Assembly (NCBI RefSeq): GCF_020831405.1
Contig: NZ_JAJHPU010000003.1
Location: forward strand, 124,001-188,000
Reading direction: 5' to 3'
Origin: Pseudomonas oryzagri
GTDB lineage: Bacteria > Pseudomonadota > Gammaproteobacteria > Pseudomonadales > Pseudomonadaceae
Length of the DNA stretch: 64,000 bases
Shown here piece after piece: positions 43,638 to 52,830 of this stretch. A program made the translations under genes and the position numbers. Every line of letters starts with the position of its first letter. Position 1 is the first letter of the stretch. The notes beneath the pieces were generated by a model. That model was not told the DNA's origin. It searched no databases and saw only the letters and a program-made list of their open reading frames with translations.

Positions 43638-44477
43638 TCATGTCAACCGGTTGCGCAGCAGGCGGCTGAGCTGGTCGGCGAGCAACACCAGGGCGAAGAA
43701 GGTCAGCAGCATGCTGGCCACCTCACCGCCGGCGAACATGCGCATCGACAGGTCGATCTGCTGGCCGAGCCCGCCGGCGCCGACGAAGCCCATCACCACC
43801 GAGGCGCGGATCGCGCATTCCCAGCGGTACACCGTGTAGGACAGCATTTCCCCCGCCGCATTGGGCAGCACGCCGTAGGCGAACGCCGCCAGTCGCGGGC
43901 TGCCGGCGGCGAGCAGGGCGCGTGCCGGGCGCGGGTCCACCGATTCGCAGATCTCCGCGTAGACCTTGCCGAGCATGCCGCCGTAGGTGATGGCGATGGC
44001 CAGCACCCCGGCGGTGGGGCCCAGGCCAACGGCGCGCACGAACAGCAGCGCCCAGACGATCTCCGGGATGCTGCGCAGCACGATCAGCAGCAGGCGTACC
44101 GGCCAGCGCAGGGCGTTGGCCCACCACAGCGGGCGGCCGCCGCGTGCCACCGCCGATATCGACAGCACGCGGGTGGCCAGCAGCGCGCAGGGCGCGGCGA
44201 TCAGCCAGGCCAGCGCCATGCCGGCGGTGGCGATGGCCAGGGTTTCCAGGGTGGCGCGGCCGAGCAGGGCGAGGAACTCGCCCGCGTGCGCCGGCGGCCA
44301 GAAGCCGGCGACGAAGCTGCCCATGGTGGCGGCATTGTCGCCGTCGAGCAGCACGGCCAGATTCAGCTCGCTGAGCGACAACCCCGGCCACAGCAGGGCC
44401 AGCGCCAGGATGGTCAGCGCCAGGCGCGGCAGGGCGGCGGGATCGCGCGGGGCCGGACCGGCCGAAGGGCTCAGCAT
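43638..44477 (-). CDS. Phosphonate-type (PhnE-like) ABC permease, first copy
   Basis: This is a 279-aa PhnE-like permease. It has [62 protein letters not shown] and [18 protein letters not shown], so it is clearly a paralogue of the next gene. Its ATG at 44477 overlaps the end of the ATPase gene by 7 bases, which fixes the start. An N-terminal extension in the same frame would run far into the ATPase coding region and is rejected. It forms the membrane channel with the second permease. Confidence 0.82.
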   Translation of the reverse strand: MLSPSAGPAPRDPAALPRLALTILALALLWPGLSLSELNLAVLLDGDNAATMGSFVAGFWPPAHAGEFLALLGRATLETLAIATAGMALAWLIAAPCALLATRVLSISAVARGGRPLWWANALRWPVRLLLIVLRSIPEIVWALLFVRAVGLGPTAGVLAIAITYGGMLGKVYAEICESVDPRPARALLAAGSPRLAAFAYGVLPNAAGEMLSYTVYRWECAIRASVVMGFVGAGGLGQQIDLSMRMFAGGEVASMLLTFFALVLLADQLSRLLRNRLT

Positions 44478-45277
44478 CGCGGGATGGCCACCACATGCGG
44501 CGCCGGGGGCGGCGAGGCGGGCGAGGGGGCGGCCAGCTGTTCGTTGGCATACAGGGCCTCCAGGGCCTCCGCGCTCACCGCGTGGCTGGGCAGGTCGAAG
44601 GCGATGCGCCCGTCGCGCACGCCGACGATGCGCGGGAAGTGGTTGAGCGCCAGGTCCACCGCATGCAGGCTGGCCAGCAGGGTGACGCCGCGCGCCTCGG
44701 CCTCGGCGGTCAGCACGCCAAGGGTGTGGCTGGCCAGCACCGGGTCCATCGCCGACACCGGTTCGTCGGCGAGGATCAGTTCGGGCCGCTGGTAGAGCAC
44801 CCGGGCGATGCCCACGCGCTGCAGCTGGCCGCCGGAGAGCTGGTCGCAGCGCTCGAACAGCTTGTCGGCGATATCCAGGCGCGCCAGGGCGTCGCGCGCG
44901 CCAGCCGGATCGAGCGGATACAGCAGGTTGAGCAGGCCCTTCCACAGCGGCCACTGGCCGAGACGGCCGGCCAGTACCGCGGTGACCACGCGCTGGCGCG
45001 GCGGCAGCGGCGGGCTCTGGTGGATGAGGCCCAGGCGCGCGCGCAGGCGTTTGCGCGCGCCGGAGGACAGCTGCCAGGGTTCGGTGCCGAGCAGTTCCAG
45101 GCGGCCTTCGCTGGGCTGCAGGCTGGTGGCCAGCAGGCGCAGCAGGGTGGTCTTGCCGGCCCCGGATGGGCCGATGATGGCCAGCCGCTCGCCGCGGCTG
45201 ACCGTCAATTCGACATCCTGAAGAGCGTGCCGACCGTTGGCGTGGGTCATGCCCACGCCGGTCAGGCGGATGCTCAC
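44471..45277 (-). CDS. Phosphonate-type (PhnC-like) ABC ATPase
   Basis: This 268-aa ATPase belongs to the PhnC branch. Walker A is [14 protein letters not shown], followed by the PhnC-like [26 protein letters not shown] and [12 protein letters not shown]. The signature is [15 protein letters not shown], Walker B is [13 protein letters not shown], and the switch His is in [12 protein letters not shown]. The GTG start lies in a GTGA overlap with the end of the binding-protein gene, so translation is coupled. The C-terminal Pro/Ala-rich tail after about 245 is not part of the ABC fold. Confidence 0.85.
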   Translation of the reverse strand: MSIRLTGVGMTHANGRHALQDVELTVSRGERLAIIGPSGAGKTTLLRLLATSLQPSEGRLELLGTEPWQLSSGARKRLRARLGLIHQSPPLPPRQRVVTAVLAGRLGQWPLWKGLLNLLYPLDPAGARDALARLDIADKLFERCDQLSGGQLQRVGIARVLYQRPELILADEPVSAMDPVLASHTLGVLTAEAEARGVTLLASLHAVDLALNHFPRIVGVRDGRIAFDLPSHAVSAEALEALYANEQLAAPSPASPPPAPHVVAIPRC

Positions 45278-46125
45278 TTCAACAGGCCGGCGGCGCGGGC
45301 GGCTTCCTCGATGCCGGCGTAGTTTTCCGGCTTGGTCTCGATGAAGCGGCTGGCGGCCTGCAGGTCGAGGATCGCCTTGTGCTCCGGGTTGGCCGGGTCG
45401 AGGGCGAGGAAGGCCTTCTTGAGCTTGGCGGTCAGCGCCGGATCGAGGGTGCCGCGCACGGTCCAGTTGTAGTCGTAGTAGGTCGGGGTGGTGGCGAACA
45501 CATGCACCTTGGCGGTATCGACCTTGCCGGCGTCGACCAGCTTCTGCCACACGCTGGCGTTGAGCACGCCGGCGTCGACCTTGCCGGCCTGCACCCAGGC
45601 GACGGTGGCGTCATGCGCACCGGAGTAGGCCACGCGGGAGAAGAACTGCTCGGGAACGATGCCGTCCTTCTGCATGAAGTAGCGCGGCATCAGGCTGCCG
45701 GAGGTGGAGGACACCGAGCCGAAGGCGAAGGTCTTGCCCTTCAGGTCCTGCAGCGACTTCACCGCCGGGTCGGCGCTGATGAACTTGCTGGTGAACTTCT
45801 CGTCCTGCTCGCGCTGTACCAGCGGGATGGCGTTGCCGGTCTTCAGGCGGGTCTGCACGAAGGTGAAGCCGCCCAGCCAGGCCAGGTCGACGCGGTCGGC
45901 GGCGATGCCCTCGACCACCGCGGCGTAGTCGGCGACCGGCACGAACTCGACCGGCATGCCCAGCTCCTTCTCCAGGTAGGCGCCCAGCGGCTTGAACTTG
46001 CGCAGCAGCTCGGTGGGCGCTTCGTCGGGGATGGCGGAAACCTTGAGGACCTCGGCGGCGTTGGCCACCACGGCGGAAACGGACAGGGCAATGCCGGCGG
46101 CCAGCGCCAGGGTACGCTTGAGCAT
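45274..46125 (-). CDS. Phosphonate/oxyanion-type periplasmic binding protein (PhnD-like)
   Basis: This is the periplasmic receptor of the importer, 283 aa. A signal peptide ([23 protein letters not shown]) is followed by [43 protein letters not shown] and [15 protein letters not shown]. It also has [19 protein letters not shown], where the Ser/Thr stretch binds the oxyanion in PhnD/PtxB relatives. I chose the ATG at 46125 with GGAG upstream over a TTG at 46143. Relatives are annotated variously for phosphonate, phosphite or, tentatively, selenate. No phn, ptx or htx catabolic gene is nearby; instead the divergent genes are a GarR-like reductase and Hyi. Confidence 0.82.
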   Translation of the reverse strand: MLKRTLALAAGIALSVSAVVANAAEVLKVSAIPDEAPTELLRKFKPLGAYLEKELGMPVEFVPVADYAAVVEGIAADRVDLAWLGGFTFVQTRLKTGNAIPLVQREQDEKFTSKFISADPAVKSLQDLKGKTFAFGSVSSTSGSLMPRYFMQKDGIVPEQFFSRVAYSGAHDATVAWVQAGKVDAGVLNASVWQKLVDAGKVDTAKVHVFATTPTYYDYNWTVRGTLDPALTAKLKKAFLALDPANPEHKAILDLQAASRFIETKPENYAGIEEAARAAGLLK

Positions 46126-46245
46126 GGGAGTTCTCCGGTTCAATGGCGGAAAAAACGTCTGTGAGTATAGGGCGCCGCTGGTCGAATGTTGGCGCGACGC
46201 CCCCAGGGTTAGAATGGCGGCTCCTTATACCCACTGGAGTCTGTC

Positions 46246-47136
46246 ATGTCGACCCCGCCTTCCCTTGCCTTCGCCGGTATCGGCCTGATGGGCCTGCCGA
46301 TGAGCCGCCGCCTGCTGGCCGCGGGTTTCCCCCTCAGCGTGTGGAACCGCAATCCGGCCAAGTGCGAGGCGCTGGTGGACGCCGGGGCGCAGGTGGTGGT
46401 GAATCCCGGCGACCTGTGCCGCGAGGCGGACATCGTCATGCTCTGCCTGGCCGACACCGCGGCGGTGCGCGAGGTGGTGTTCGGTCCCGGCGGCATCGTC
46501 GAACAGGGCCTGCCCGGCCAGCTGCTGGTGGATTTCTCCAGTTCGGACCCGGCGGCCACCCGCAAGATGGCCATCGAGCTGGAGGAGCGCTGCGGCATGC
46601 GCTGGGTGGATGCGCCGGTCTCCGGTGGCACCCCAGGCGCCGAGGCCGGCAGCCTGGCGATCATGGCCGGTGGTGCGGCGGACGACATCGAGCGCCTGCG
46701 GCCGATCCTCGCCCACCTCGGCCAGCGGCTGACGCGCATGGGCGAGGTCGGCGCCGGTCAGGTGACCAAGGTGGGCAACCAGATGATCGTCGCCTGCAAC
46801 GCGCTGGTGATCGCCGAGGTGGTGGCGCTCGCCGAGCGCGCCGGCGTGGACGCCAGCCTGCTGGCGCCGGCGCTGGCCGGCGGCTTCGCCGATTCGAAAC
46901 CGCTCCAGATTCTCGCCCCGCAGATGGCCGAAAGCCGCTTCGAGCCGATCAAGTGGCACGTGCGCACCCTGCTCAAGGACCTCGACACCGCGGTCAAGCT
47001 GTCCCGCGAGCAGGGCTCGGCCACGCCGATGAGCGGCCTGGCGGCGCAGCTGATGCGTCTGCACGGCAGCCAGGGCAACCTCGAGCGCGATCCGGCGACC
47101 CTGGTCGAGCTGTTCCGCCGGGAGGACGAGGCATGA
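46246..47136 (+). CDS. GarR/GlxR-like beta-hydroxyacid dehydrogenase
   Basis: This 296-aa NAD(P)-dependent oxidoreductase belongs to the 3-hydroxyisobutyrate dehydrogenase/tartronate semialdehyde reductase family. It has the Rossmann motif FAGIGLMGLPMSRRLL, substrate motif DAPVSGGTPGAEAGSLAIMAGG, the catalytic Lys in GAGQVTKVGNQM, and KDLDTAVKLSREQG near the end. The overlap with the hydroxypyruvate isomerase gene (ATGA) suggests it interconverts tartronate semialdehyde and glycerate. No glyoxylate carboligase gene is adjacent, so a different small hydroxyacid is possible. It is divergent from the oxyanion importer with 120 bases between the starts. Confidence 0.82.
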   Translation: MSTPPSLAFAGIGLMGLPMSRRLLAAGFPLSVWNRNPAKCEALVDAGAQVVVNPGDLCREADIVMLCLADTAAVREVVFGPGGIVEQGLPGQLLVDFSSSDPAATRKMAIELEERCGMRWVDAPVSGGTPGAEAGSLAIMAGGAADDIERLRPILAHLGQRLTRMGEVGAGQVTKVGNQMIVACNALVIAEVVALAERAGVDASLLAPALAGGFADSKPLQILAPQMAESRFEPIKWHVRTLLKDLDTAVKLSREQGSATPMSGLAAQLMRLHGSQGNLERDPATLVELFRREDEA

Positions 47137-47909
47137 GACTCGCCGCCAATCTGTCGCTGCTGTTCACCGAGCTGCCGCTGCTCGAGCGCGCCCAGGCGGC
47201 GGCCGAGGCCGGCTTCGCCGGGGTGGAGATCCAGTTCCCCTACGAGGTGGCCGCCCACGACCTCAAGGCCGCGCTGAAGCAGGCGGGGCTGCCGCTGGTG
47301 CTGATCAACCTGCCGGCGGGCGATCTGATGGCCGGCGGGCCGGGCCTGGCGGCGGTGCCGGAGCGCCAGGCCGAGTTCGACGCCGGACTGGCCCAGGCGC
47401 TGGTCTACGCCGCCACGGTGCGTCCGCAGTTCGTCAACGTGCTGCCCGGCCGGCTGGCCGAGGGCGTCGAGCGGGAGACGGCGCTGGCCACCCTGGCCGG
47501 CAACCTGCGCCGCTGTGCCGAAGCCTTCGCGCCGCTGGGCATCCGGGTGCTGGCCGAGGCGATCAACCCCATCGACATGCCGGGCTTCCTGGTCAATACG
47601 CCGGAAGACCTGAACCGTCTGATCGCGGCAGTGGGGCACCCCAATTTCGCCGCCCAGCTCGACCTCTACCATATGGCCCGCCAGGGCCTGGATCTGCCGG
47701 CCTGCATCGCCGCGTTGGGTGGTGGAATCGGTCACGTGCAGTTCGCCGACTGCCCGGGGCGCGGGGCGCCGGGGACCGGGCAGGTGGATTTCGCCGCTGC
47801 ACGGGCGGCGCTGGGCGAGGCGGGCTACGCCGGCTGGCTGGCGGCCGAATACCGGCCGGGCGAGGAGGGCACCGCGGCCAGCCTGGAGTGGCTGGCGCAG
47901 TGGCGGTAG
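47133..47909 (+). CDS. hyi: Hydroxypyruvate isomerase family protein
   Basis: This 258-aa TIM-barrel protein of the xylose isomerase-like superfamily resembles Hyi, which interconverts hydroxypyruvate and tartronate semialdehyde. It has MRLAANLSLLFTELPLLERAQAAAEAGFAGVEIQFPY at the N-terminus (residues 1-37), then FVNVLPGR, VLAEAINPIDMPGFLVNTPED with the metal-type Glu, AAQLDLYHMARQG with Asp-x-Tyr-His, VQFADCPGRGAPGTGQVDF, and the closing Glu in LAAEYRPGEEG. Its ATG overlaps the stop of the reductase gene, fixing the start and implying joint function. Confidence 0.88.
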   Translation: MRLAANLSLLFTELPLLERAQAAAEAGFAGVEIQFPYEVAAHDLKAALKQAGLPLVLINLPAGDLMAGGPGLAAVPERQAEFDAGLAQALVYAATVRPQFVNVLPGRLAEGVERETALATLAGNLRRCAEAFAPLGIRVLAEAINPIDMPGFLVNTPEDLNRLIAAVGHPNFAAQLDLYHMARQGLDLPACIAALGGGIGHVQFADCPGRGAPGTGQVDFAAARAALGEAGYAGWLAAEYRPGEEGTAASLEWLAQWR

Positions 47910-47919
47910 GAGTCGCGGT

Positions 47920-47977
47920 GTAGGGGCGAATTCATTCGCCCTGAGGCTCCTGCAGAGGCGAATGAATTCGCCCCTAC
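47920..47977. repeat. Dispersed inverted repeat, GTAGGGGCGAATTCATTCGC family (copy 1)
   Basis: Two perfect 21-bp arms (47920-47940 and 47957-47977) face each other across a 16-bp spacer. The arms begin GTAGGGGCGAATTCATTCGC and end in the complement. The same arms with a different 14-bp spacer recur at 55032-55087. It lies just after hyi and could act as a transcription terminator or be a REP-like mobile palindrome. The remaining sequence between hyi and rapA holds the next repeat and no gene. Confidence 0.9.
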
Positions 47978-48084
47978 GCGGAGCTGCGCAAGACGTAGGG
48001 CCGTGGGCAACTGTACTGAAGGCTCCCACGCGCCTGCGAGGGAGCTCGAAGGAGAACGCTTCGCGTCCGAGGCGATGAGTCGGT

Positions 48085-48176
48085 GTAGGGTGGACAACTC
48101 GCGCAGCGATTGTCCACCACCCAGGCAGTGGCGCGGAGTGCGGGTAGAAAACGGCTGCGCGCGTTTTCTACCCTAC
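48085..48176. repeat. Composite palindromic repeat, GTAGGGTGG family (copy 3)
   Basis: The element runs from GTAGGGTGGACAA to CCCTAC and contains two dyads: GGTGGACAA/TTGTCCACC (48089-48097 and 48110-48118, core CTCGCGCAGCGA) and GGGTAGAAAACG/CGTTTTCTACCC (48142-48153 and 48162-48173). It is the most complete of three related copies in the window and lies just past the 3' end of rapA. Confidence 0.8.
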
Positions 48177-48212
48177 GCTCTACCCGGCGTTGCCCACCGG
48201 GTTCTGCGGGAC

Positions 48213-51062
48213 TTACCCCGCCACCAGCACGCGGATTGCTTCCAGGCGCAGGGCGGCCTTGTCGAGCATGGCCAGGCCCTGCTCGCGCTGCTTGCGCAGG
48301 CTGTCGATCTCGCTGTCGCGCACGCTCGGGTTGACCGCGCGCAGCGCTTCCAGGCGGGCGATTTCCTCCTCCAGTTCGGCGGCGAAGCGGCGCGCGGCCT
48401 CGTTCACGCGCTCGATGTGGTGCGGGGCGACCTTGGCCTCGCCCTTGGCGATCAGCTTGGCCAGCACGTCGCGCTGGGCCTGGACGAACTTGTTGGCGCT
48501 GATCCGCGGCACGCTTTCCAGCTGGTCGTGCAGGGTATCGAAGCTGACCCGCGCGGCCAGGTCGTTGCCGTTGGCGTCGAGCAGGCAGCGCAGCGCCGCC
48601 GGCGGCAGGTAGCGGCCGAGCTGCAGGGCGCGCGGTGCCACCGCCTCGCTGACATAGAGCAGTTCGAGCAGCACGGTGCCGGGCTTGAGCGCCTTGTTCT
48701 TGATCAGCGCCACCGAGGTGTTGCCCATCGAGCCGGACAGCACCAGATCCATGCCGCCCTGCGCCATCGGATGTTCCCAACTGAGGAACTGCATGTCCTC
48801 GCGGGCCAGCGCCTGGTTGCGGTCGTAGGTGACGGTGACGCCCTCGTCGTTGCCGAGCGGGAAGCCGGCGTCGAGCATCTTCTCGCTGGGCTTGAGGATC
48901 AGCGCGTTCTCCGAGTGGTCCTCGCTGTCGATGCCGAAAGCGTTGAACAGCGCCTCCATATAGATCGGCAGGGCGAACTCCTCGTCCTGTTCGAGGATCG
49001 CCTCGACCAGCGCCTCGCCCTCGCCGGCGCCGCCGGAGTTGAGTTCGAGCAGGCGGTCGCGGCCCTTGTGCAGCTCGGCCTCCAGCGCCTCGCGGGCGGC
49101 TCGGCCCTCGGCGAGCAGCGCGTCCCAAGCCGCCTCGTCGCTGCCTTCGAGCAGCGGCAGCAGGCGCGCGCCGAACTGCTGCTGCAGGGTGTTGCCGGTC
49201 GGGCAGGTGTTCAGGAAGGCGTCGAGGCCCTCGTGGTACCAATGGAACAGGCGCTGCTGGGCGCTGCCTTCCAGATAGGGCACGTGCAACTGGATGGTGT
49301 GCTGCTGGCCGATGCGGTCGAGGCGGCCGATGCGCTGCTCGAGCAGGTCGGGATGCGCCGGCAGGTCGAACAGCGCCAGGTGATGGGCGAACTGGAAGTT
49401 GCGCCCCTCGCTGCCGATTTCCGAGCAGATCAGCACCTGGGCGCCGAACTCCTCGTCGGCGAAGAAGGCGGCGGCGCGGTCGCGCTCGAGGATGCTCATG
49501 CCCTCGTGGAACACCGTGGCCGGGATGCCGGAGCGCACCCGCAGCGCCTCCTCCAGATCCAGGGCGGTCTCGGCGTGGGCGCAGATCACCAGCACCTTGG
49601 TCTTCTTGAGCATCTTCAGGGTATCGATCAACCACTCGACGCGCGGATCGAAACGCCACCAGTGCAGGCTGTCGTCGCCGCCGTCCTCCAGCTGCGCCTG
49701 GTAGGCGACTTCCGGGTAGAGGTCGGGATGCTCGCCGACCGGCAGCTCCATGTACTCCACCGGGTTGGCCAGCGGATAGGGGTGCAGCTCGCGCTCGGGA
49801 AAGCCCTGCACGGCGGCGCGGGTGTTGCGGAACAGCACGCGGCCGGTGCCGTGGCGGTCGAGCAGCTCGCGGATCAGTCGGGCGCGGGCCTCCTCGTCGC
49901 CGCCCTCGACGCTGGCCAGCAGGGCGTCGCCCTCGCTGCCGAGGAAGCCGTGGATGGCGGTGCGAGCTGCGCCGGACAGCTTGCCGTGGTCGAGCAGCTC
50001 CTGCACCGCAGCGGCCACCGGCTGGTACTGGGCGCTCTCGGCGCGGAAGGCGGCGAGGTCGTGGAAACGGTCCGGGTCGAGCAGGCGCAGGCGGGCGAAG
50101 TGACTCTCCAGGCCCAACTGCTCGGGGGTGGCGGTGAGCAGCAGCACGCCGGCGATGTTGGCGGCGAGCTCCTCGACCAGCCGGTATTCGGCACTGGCGC
50201 CTTCCGGATGCCAGACCAGGTGATGCGCCTCGTCGACCACCAGGAGGTCCCAGCCGGCATCGAGCACCGCGCGCTGGGCGCGCGCGTCGTCACGCAGCCA
50301 GTCGAGGGCGACCAGCGCCAGCTGGCAGTCCTCGAAGGGGTTGTCGGCGTCGCTGGCGAGGAAGCGCTCGGCGTCGAACAGGGCGACTTCCAGGTTGAAG
50401 CGCCGGCGCATCTCCACCAGCCACTGGTGCTGCAGGTTCTCCGGTACCAGGATCAGGGCGCGACGGGCGCGGCCGGATAGCAGCTGGCGATGCAGGATCA
50501 GGCCGGCCTCGATGGTCTTGCCCAGGCCCACCTCGTCGGCCAGCAGCACGCGCGGGCTGGCGCGGTCGGCCACCTCGCGGGCGATGTGCAGCTGGTGGGC
50601 GATCGGCTGGGCGCGGGCGCCCGACAGCCCCCACAGGGTGGACTGCTGCAGGCGGCTGGCGTGCTGCAGGGTCTGGTAGCGTAACGCGAACCAGGGCAGC
50701 GGGTCGATCTGCCCGGCGAACAGGCGGTCGCTGGCCAGGCGGAACTGGATGAAGTTGGACAGCTGGGTTTCCGGCAGCACGCAGGGTTCGTGCTGCGCGT
50801 TGATACCGTGGTAGACCAGCAGGCCGTCGACGTCCTCGACTTCCTGCACGCTCAGCTTCCAGCCCTCGAAGTGGGTGATCTCGTCGCCCGGCGAGAAGCG
50901 CACGCGGGTCAGCGGGGCGTTGCGCAGCGCGTACTGGCGGGTATCGCCGGTCGCTGGATAGAGGACGGTGAGCAGGCGGCCATCCTGCGCGAGGATGGTT
51001 CCCAGCCCCAGTTCCGCCTCGCTGTCACTGATCCAGCGTTGCCCCGGTTGATACTGCGCCAT
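48213..51062 (-). CDS. rapA: RNA polymerase-associated Swi2/Snf2 ATPase RapA (HepA)
   Basis: RapA recycles RNA polymerase stalled in post-termination complexes. The 949-aa product begins with the Tudor/KOW-like region [23 protein letters not shown]. The ATPase core has motif [17 protein letters not shown] (about 174-189) and the Walker B DEAH box at 277-280. Motif III is [10 protein letters not shown]. Lobe 2 has [16 protein letters not shown], and [26 protein letters not shown] leads to motif [13 protein letters not shown]. The C-terminal third is the RapA-specific domain. It is divergent from a small basic-protein gene. Confidence 0.97.
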   Translation of the reverse strand: MAQYQPGQRWISDSEAELGLGTILAQDGRLLTVLYPATGDTRQYALRNAPLTRVRFSPGDEITHFEGWKLSVQEVEDVDGLLVYHGINAQHEPCVLPETQLSNFIQFRLASDRLFAGQIDPLPWFALRYQTLQHASRLQQSTLWGLSGARAQPIAHQLHIAREVADRASPRVLLADEVGLGKTIEAGLILHRQLLSGRARRALILVPENLQHQWLVEMRRRFNLEVALFDAERFLASDADNPFEDCQLALVALDWLRDDARAQRAVLDAGWDLLVVDEAHHLVWHPEGASAEYRLVEELAANIAGVLLLTATPEQLGLESHFARLRLLDPDRFHDLAAFRAESAQYQPVAAAVQELLDHGKLSGAARTAIHGFLGSEGDALLASVEGGDEEARARLIRELLDRHGTGRVLFRNTRAAVQGFPERELHPYPLANPVEYMELPVGEHPDLYPEVAYQAQLEDGGDDSLHWWRFDPRVEWLIDTLKMLKKTKVLVICAHAETALDLEEALRVRSGIPATVFHEGMSILERDRAAAFFADEEFGAQVLICSEIGSEGRNFQFAHHLALFDLPAHPDLLEQRIGRLDRIGQQHTIQLHVPYLEGSAQQRLFHWYHEGLDAFLNTCPTGNTLQQQFGARLLPLLEGSDEAAWDALLAEGRAAREALEAELHKGRDRLLELNSGGAGEGEALVEAILEQDEEFALPIYMEALFNAFGIDSEDHSENALILKPSEKMLDAGFPLGNDEGVTVTYDRNQALAREDMQFLSWEHPMAQGGMDLVLSGSMGNTSVALIKNKALKPGTVLLELLYVSEAVAPRALQLGRYLPPAALRCLLDANGNDLAARVSFDTLHDQLESVPRISANKFVQAQRDVLAKLIAKGEAKVAPHHIERVNEAARRFAAELEEEIARLEALRAVNPSVRDSEIDSLRKQREQGLAMLDKAALRLEAIRVLVAG

Positions 51063-51228
51063 GCATGTCTCCAGACACGAAAAAGAAAGGCGGGCATTTT
51101 AGCGGAAGCGGCCGGGGCAGGCCAAAGGCAAGCGCCGCGCGGCGCTTGCCAGTCGCTGCCGAGGTCCCCCGCCGGTGGCGGAAGGAGTATCCTCTAGCCA
51201 TCCCGCCCACCGCCGCAGGAGCGCCGCC

Positions 51229-51387
51229 ATGGCTGCCGACACCCCGATCGACTTCGCCGCCGAGCGCGAGCGGCGCATCCATGACCTGCACGAGAAGCGC
51301 CTGCAGGACGTGCGCCAGGCCTTCGAACAGGCGTTGCCGCTGTCGGCCGGCAAGCGGCGCGGCAAGGGCAAGCCGAAGAAGCGCTGA
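51229..51387 (+). CDS. Small basic protein of unknown function
   Basis: This 52-aa ORF (MAADTPIDFAAERERRIHDL...) is a charged amphipathic helix rich in Arg/Glu, with a strongly basic end (SAGKRRGKGKPKKR). GCAGGAG precedes the ATG at a good distance, and base use is coding-like. I do not recognise a named family. The basic tail suggests RNA or DNA contact, which is inference. It is divergent from rapA across 166 bases, and a comparable small gene is found near rapA in other Pseudomonas as far as I recall. Confidence 0.65.
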   Translation: MAADTPIDFAAERERRIHDLHEKRLQDVRQAFEQALPLSAGKRRGKGKPKKR

Positions 51388-51620
51388 CCGGCCGCCGCTC
51401 GACAAGACAGTTTCGCCGCCTCAGGCCGGCCTCAAGCTCTGGCCATCCCCTGTCTGCCGCCGCCGTGTCCGTCGGGATGTCACGGTGGCGGCATTCCGCA
51501 TGATTTTTCCGTATCGCGCCAGCACCCTCTAATTTCCCCTTGGCTGCCGCTGCGCAGGCATCGACGCCTAGTCTCCTGGCGTCCAAAAGGCGCAAGGCGC
51601 CTCGGCAGAGGGGCGTTCCG

Positions 51621-51712
51621 TTGATCTGTGTCAGCTTTGCTACGTCTTTGCCGGCAAGGGCGGGGCGGCCTTTGATCCGAGTCAATTTCCCGGAAGAAGG
51701 CGCCGCTATTCT
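51621..51712 (+). promoter_or_regulatory. Tandem Anr/Fnr-like boxes and -10 of ccoM
   Basis: TTGATCCGAGTCAA (51672-51685) matches the Anr/Fnr consensus TTGAT-N4-ATCAA at 9 of 10 positions. TTGATCTGTGTCAG (51621-51634) matches at 8 of 10. Their centres are 51 bp apart. A -10-like TATTCT lies at 51707-51712, placing a start site near 51719 and the proximal box at about -41, the standard position for Fnr-type activation. The stretch from 51388 to 51620 shows nothing else. Confidence 0.75.
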
Positions 51713-51757
51713 GGCCCCAACAGCGAAACAGTACGGAATTGAGCGGGGGACACCACC

Positions 51758-51877
51758 ATGTTTATGGACGAAGTAGTACTCGCAGGCATCGTCATCGTCA
51801 TCCTGACCGCAGGCTTCCTCGGTGGATTCGGATATTTCGTCTGGAAGGACGCACAGAAGGGCAAGAAAGCCAACTGA
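51758..51877 (+). CDS. ccoM: cbb3-type cytochrome oxidase small subunit CcoM
   Basis: This 39-aa single-span membrane protein (MFMDEVVLAGIVIVILTAGF..., ending VWKDAQKGKKAN) closely resembles the CcoM subunit found in the P. stutzeri cbb3 oxidase. It shares the short N-terminal MFxDxVVLAG, one hydrophobic helix (about 6-28), the FGYFxW motif at the membrane exit and a lysine-rich tail. CcoM is reported to help assembly and stability of the cbb3 complex. The GGGGGA before the ATG, the Anr-type promoter and the strong terminator make it a complete one-gene transcription unit, away from any ccoNOQP operon in this window. Assignment is from memory of the family sequence. Confidence 0.82.
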   Translation: MFMDEVVLAGIVIVILTAGFLGGFGYFVWKDAQKGKKAN

Positions 51878-51910
51878 TCCTTCCCGATTCAAGAGCACGC
51901 AAGGCATTTG

Positions 51911-51937
51911 GGGCGACTTCGGTCGCCCGTTTTTTTT
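51911..51937 (+). terminator. Intrinsic terminator of ccoM
   Basis: GGGCGAC and GTCGCCC form a perfect stem around a TTCG tetraloop, followed by one G and eight T. The 18-base stem-loop is identical to the inner part of the rpsA terminator. Confidence 0.95.
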
Positions 51938-51968
51938 GCCCGCGATTTATGCCGGATCGTCCGGTCCG

Positions 51969-52008
51969 CAAAGCACGACGCCCGCCGATCAGCGGGCGTT
52001 GTGCTTTG
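51969..52008. terminator. Long hairpin downstream of phaJ
   Basis: A 17-bp stem (51969-51985 and 51992-52008; one wobble) with a 6-base loop starts 10 bases past the stop of the minus-strand phaJ gene. The A-run of its left arm gives T-residues on the minus strand, so it probably terminates phaJ. Confidence 0.8.
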
Positions 52009-52018
52009 TGGGGAGCCG

Positions 52019-52489
52019 TCAGCCGATGGTGATCGGCGGCAGCTCGGCGAGGGCGATGCGCAGCTTGTCCTGCGGTGCCATCACCTCGGCCTCGCCCTCG
52101 ACCACCGCCTTGCCCTGCTGGTTGAGCACGCGGGTGCCGATGCGCACGCGGTTCTTCGGCAGTTTTTCGAGCACTTCCAGCTCCACGGTCAGCGCATCGC
52201 CCAGCTTCACCGGACGGGTGAAGCGCAGGTTCTGGCCGAGGTAGATGGTCCCCGGGCCCGGCAGGGTGCAGGCGATGGCGGCGCTGATCAGCGCGCCGGT
52301 GAGCATGCCGTGGGCGATGCGTTCCTTGAACTGGGTGGTGGCGGCGTACTCGGCGTCCAGGTGCACCGGGTTGCGGTCGCCGGACACCTCGGCGAACAGC
52401 TGCACGTCGCGCTCCGTCACGTTGTGCGGGTAGCTGGCCTTCTGGCCGACCTGCAGTTCTTCGTAGGGGGTGTTTTCTACCAGGCTCAT
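52019..52489 (-). CDS. phaJ: MaoC-family (R)-specific enoyl-CoA hydratase (PhaJ-like)
   Basis: This 156-aa hot-dog-fold enzyme hydrates enoyl-CoA to (R)-3-hydroxyacyl-CoA, linking beta-oxidation to polyhydroxyalkanoate synthesis. The hydratase-2 motif is FAEVSGDRNPVHLDAEYAATTQF, with the catalytic Asp and His, and is followed by RIAHGMLTGALISAAI. The length equals that of Pseudomonas PhaJ1. The ATG at 52489 is preceded by GAGGAGA. The neighbouring fadD and the (here broken) hydrolase match the PhaJ1 neighbourhood of P. aeruginosa, which supports the name; chain-length specificity cannot be read. Confidence 0.87.
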   Translation of the reverse strand: MSLVENTPYEELQVGQKASYPHNVTERDVQLFAEVSGDRNPVHLDAEYAATTQFKERIAHGMLTGALISAAIACTLPGPGTIYLGQNLRFTRPVKLGDALTVELEVLEKLPKNRVRIGTRVLNQQGKAVVEGEAEVMAPQDKLRIALAELPPITIG

Positions 52490-52499
52490 GCATTCTCCT

Positions 52500-52830
52500 C
52501 GAGGGGCAGTAGGGCTGGCGCGCGGGCAGGTGCGCCAGCCAGTCAAGCAAATCGTCGATCATCTCGCCCCGGCTGCTGCCGTGGAGCAGCTCGTGACGGG
52601 CCTCAGGGTACCGCTTCAGTTCGATGCTGTTCAGCCCAGCCGCTCGCAGGACGTGCAAACGCGCGCCGGTGCCGAGCGGGTCGCCTTAGCCGCCGATCAA
52701 CAGCAGGGCAGCTCGGCGCCGATGCGCGCCAGCGCCGTGCGCAAGGCGATTTCCACCACCCCGGCGAACGGCTCGAGCGACCACTGCTGGGTACCGCTCA
52801 TGAAATTGTGCGGTGCAACAATATAGGGGT
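52500..52830 (-). pseudogene. Decayed alpha/beta hydrolase (lysophospholipase-like) remnant
   Basis: Pieces of the C-terminal part of a serine-aminopeptidase/lysophospholipase-type hydrolase are readable in two frames on the minus strand. First comes TQQWSLEPFAGVVEIALRTA leading to LARIGAELP. Then, after a frame change near 52705, LLLIGG is followed at once by an in-frame TAA (52686-52688). In the same frame GDPLGTGARLHVLRAAGLN and ELKRYPEARHELLHGSS (with the catalytic His) follow, then GEMIDDLLDWLAHL. The N-terminal two thirds, including the Ser nucleophile, are not found upstream. The gene is disabled by truncation, a frameshift and a stop. In P. aeruginosa an intact hydrolase gene lies between phaJ1 and fadD2. 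Confidence 0.75.
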
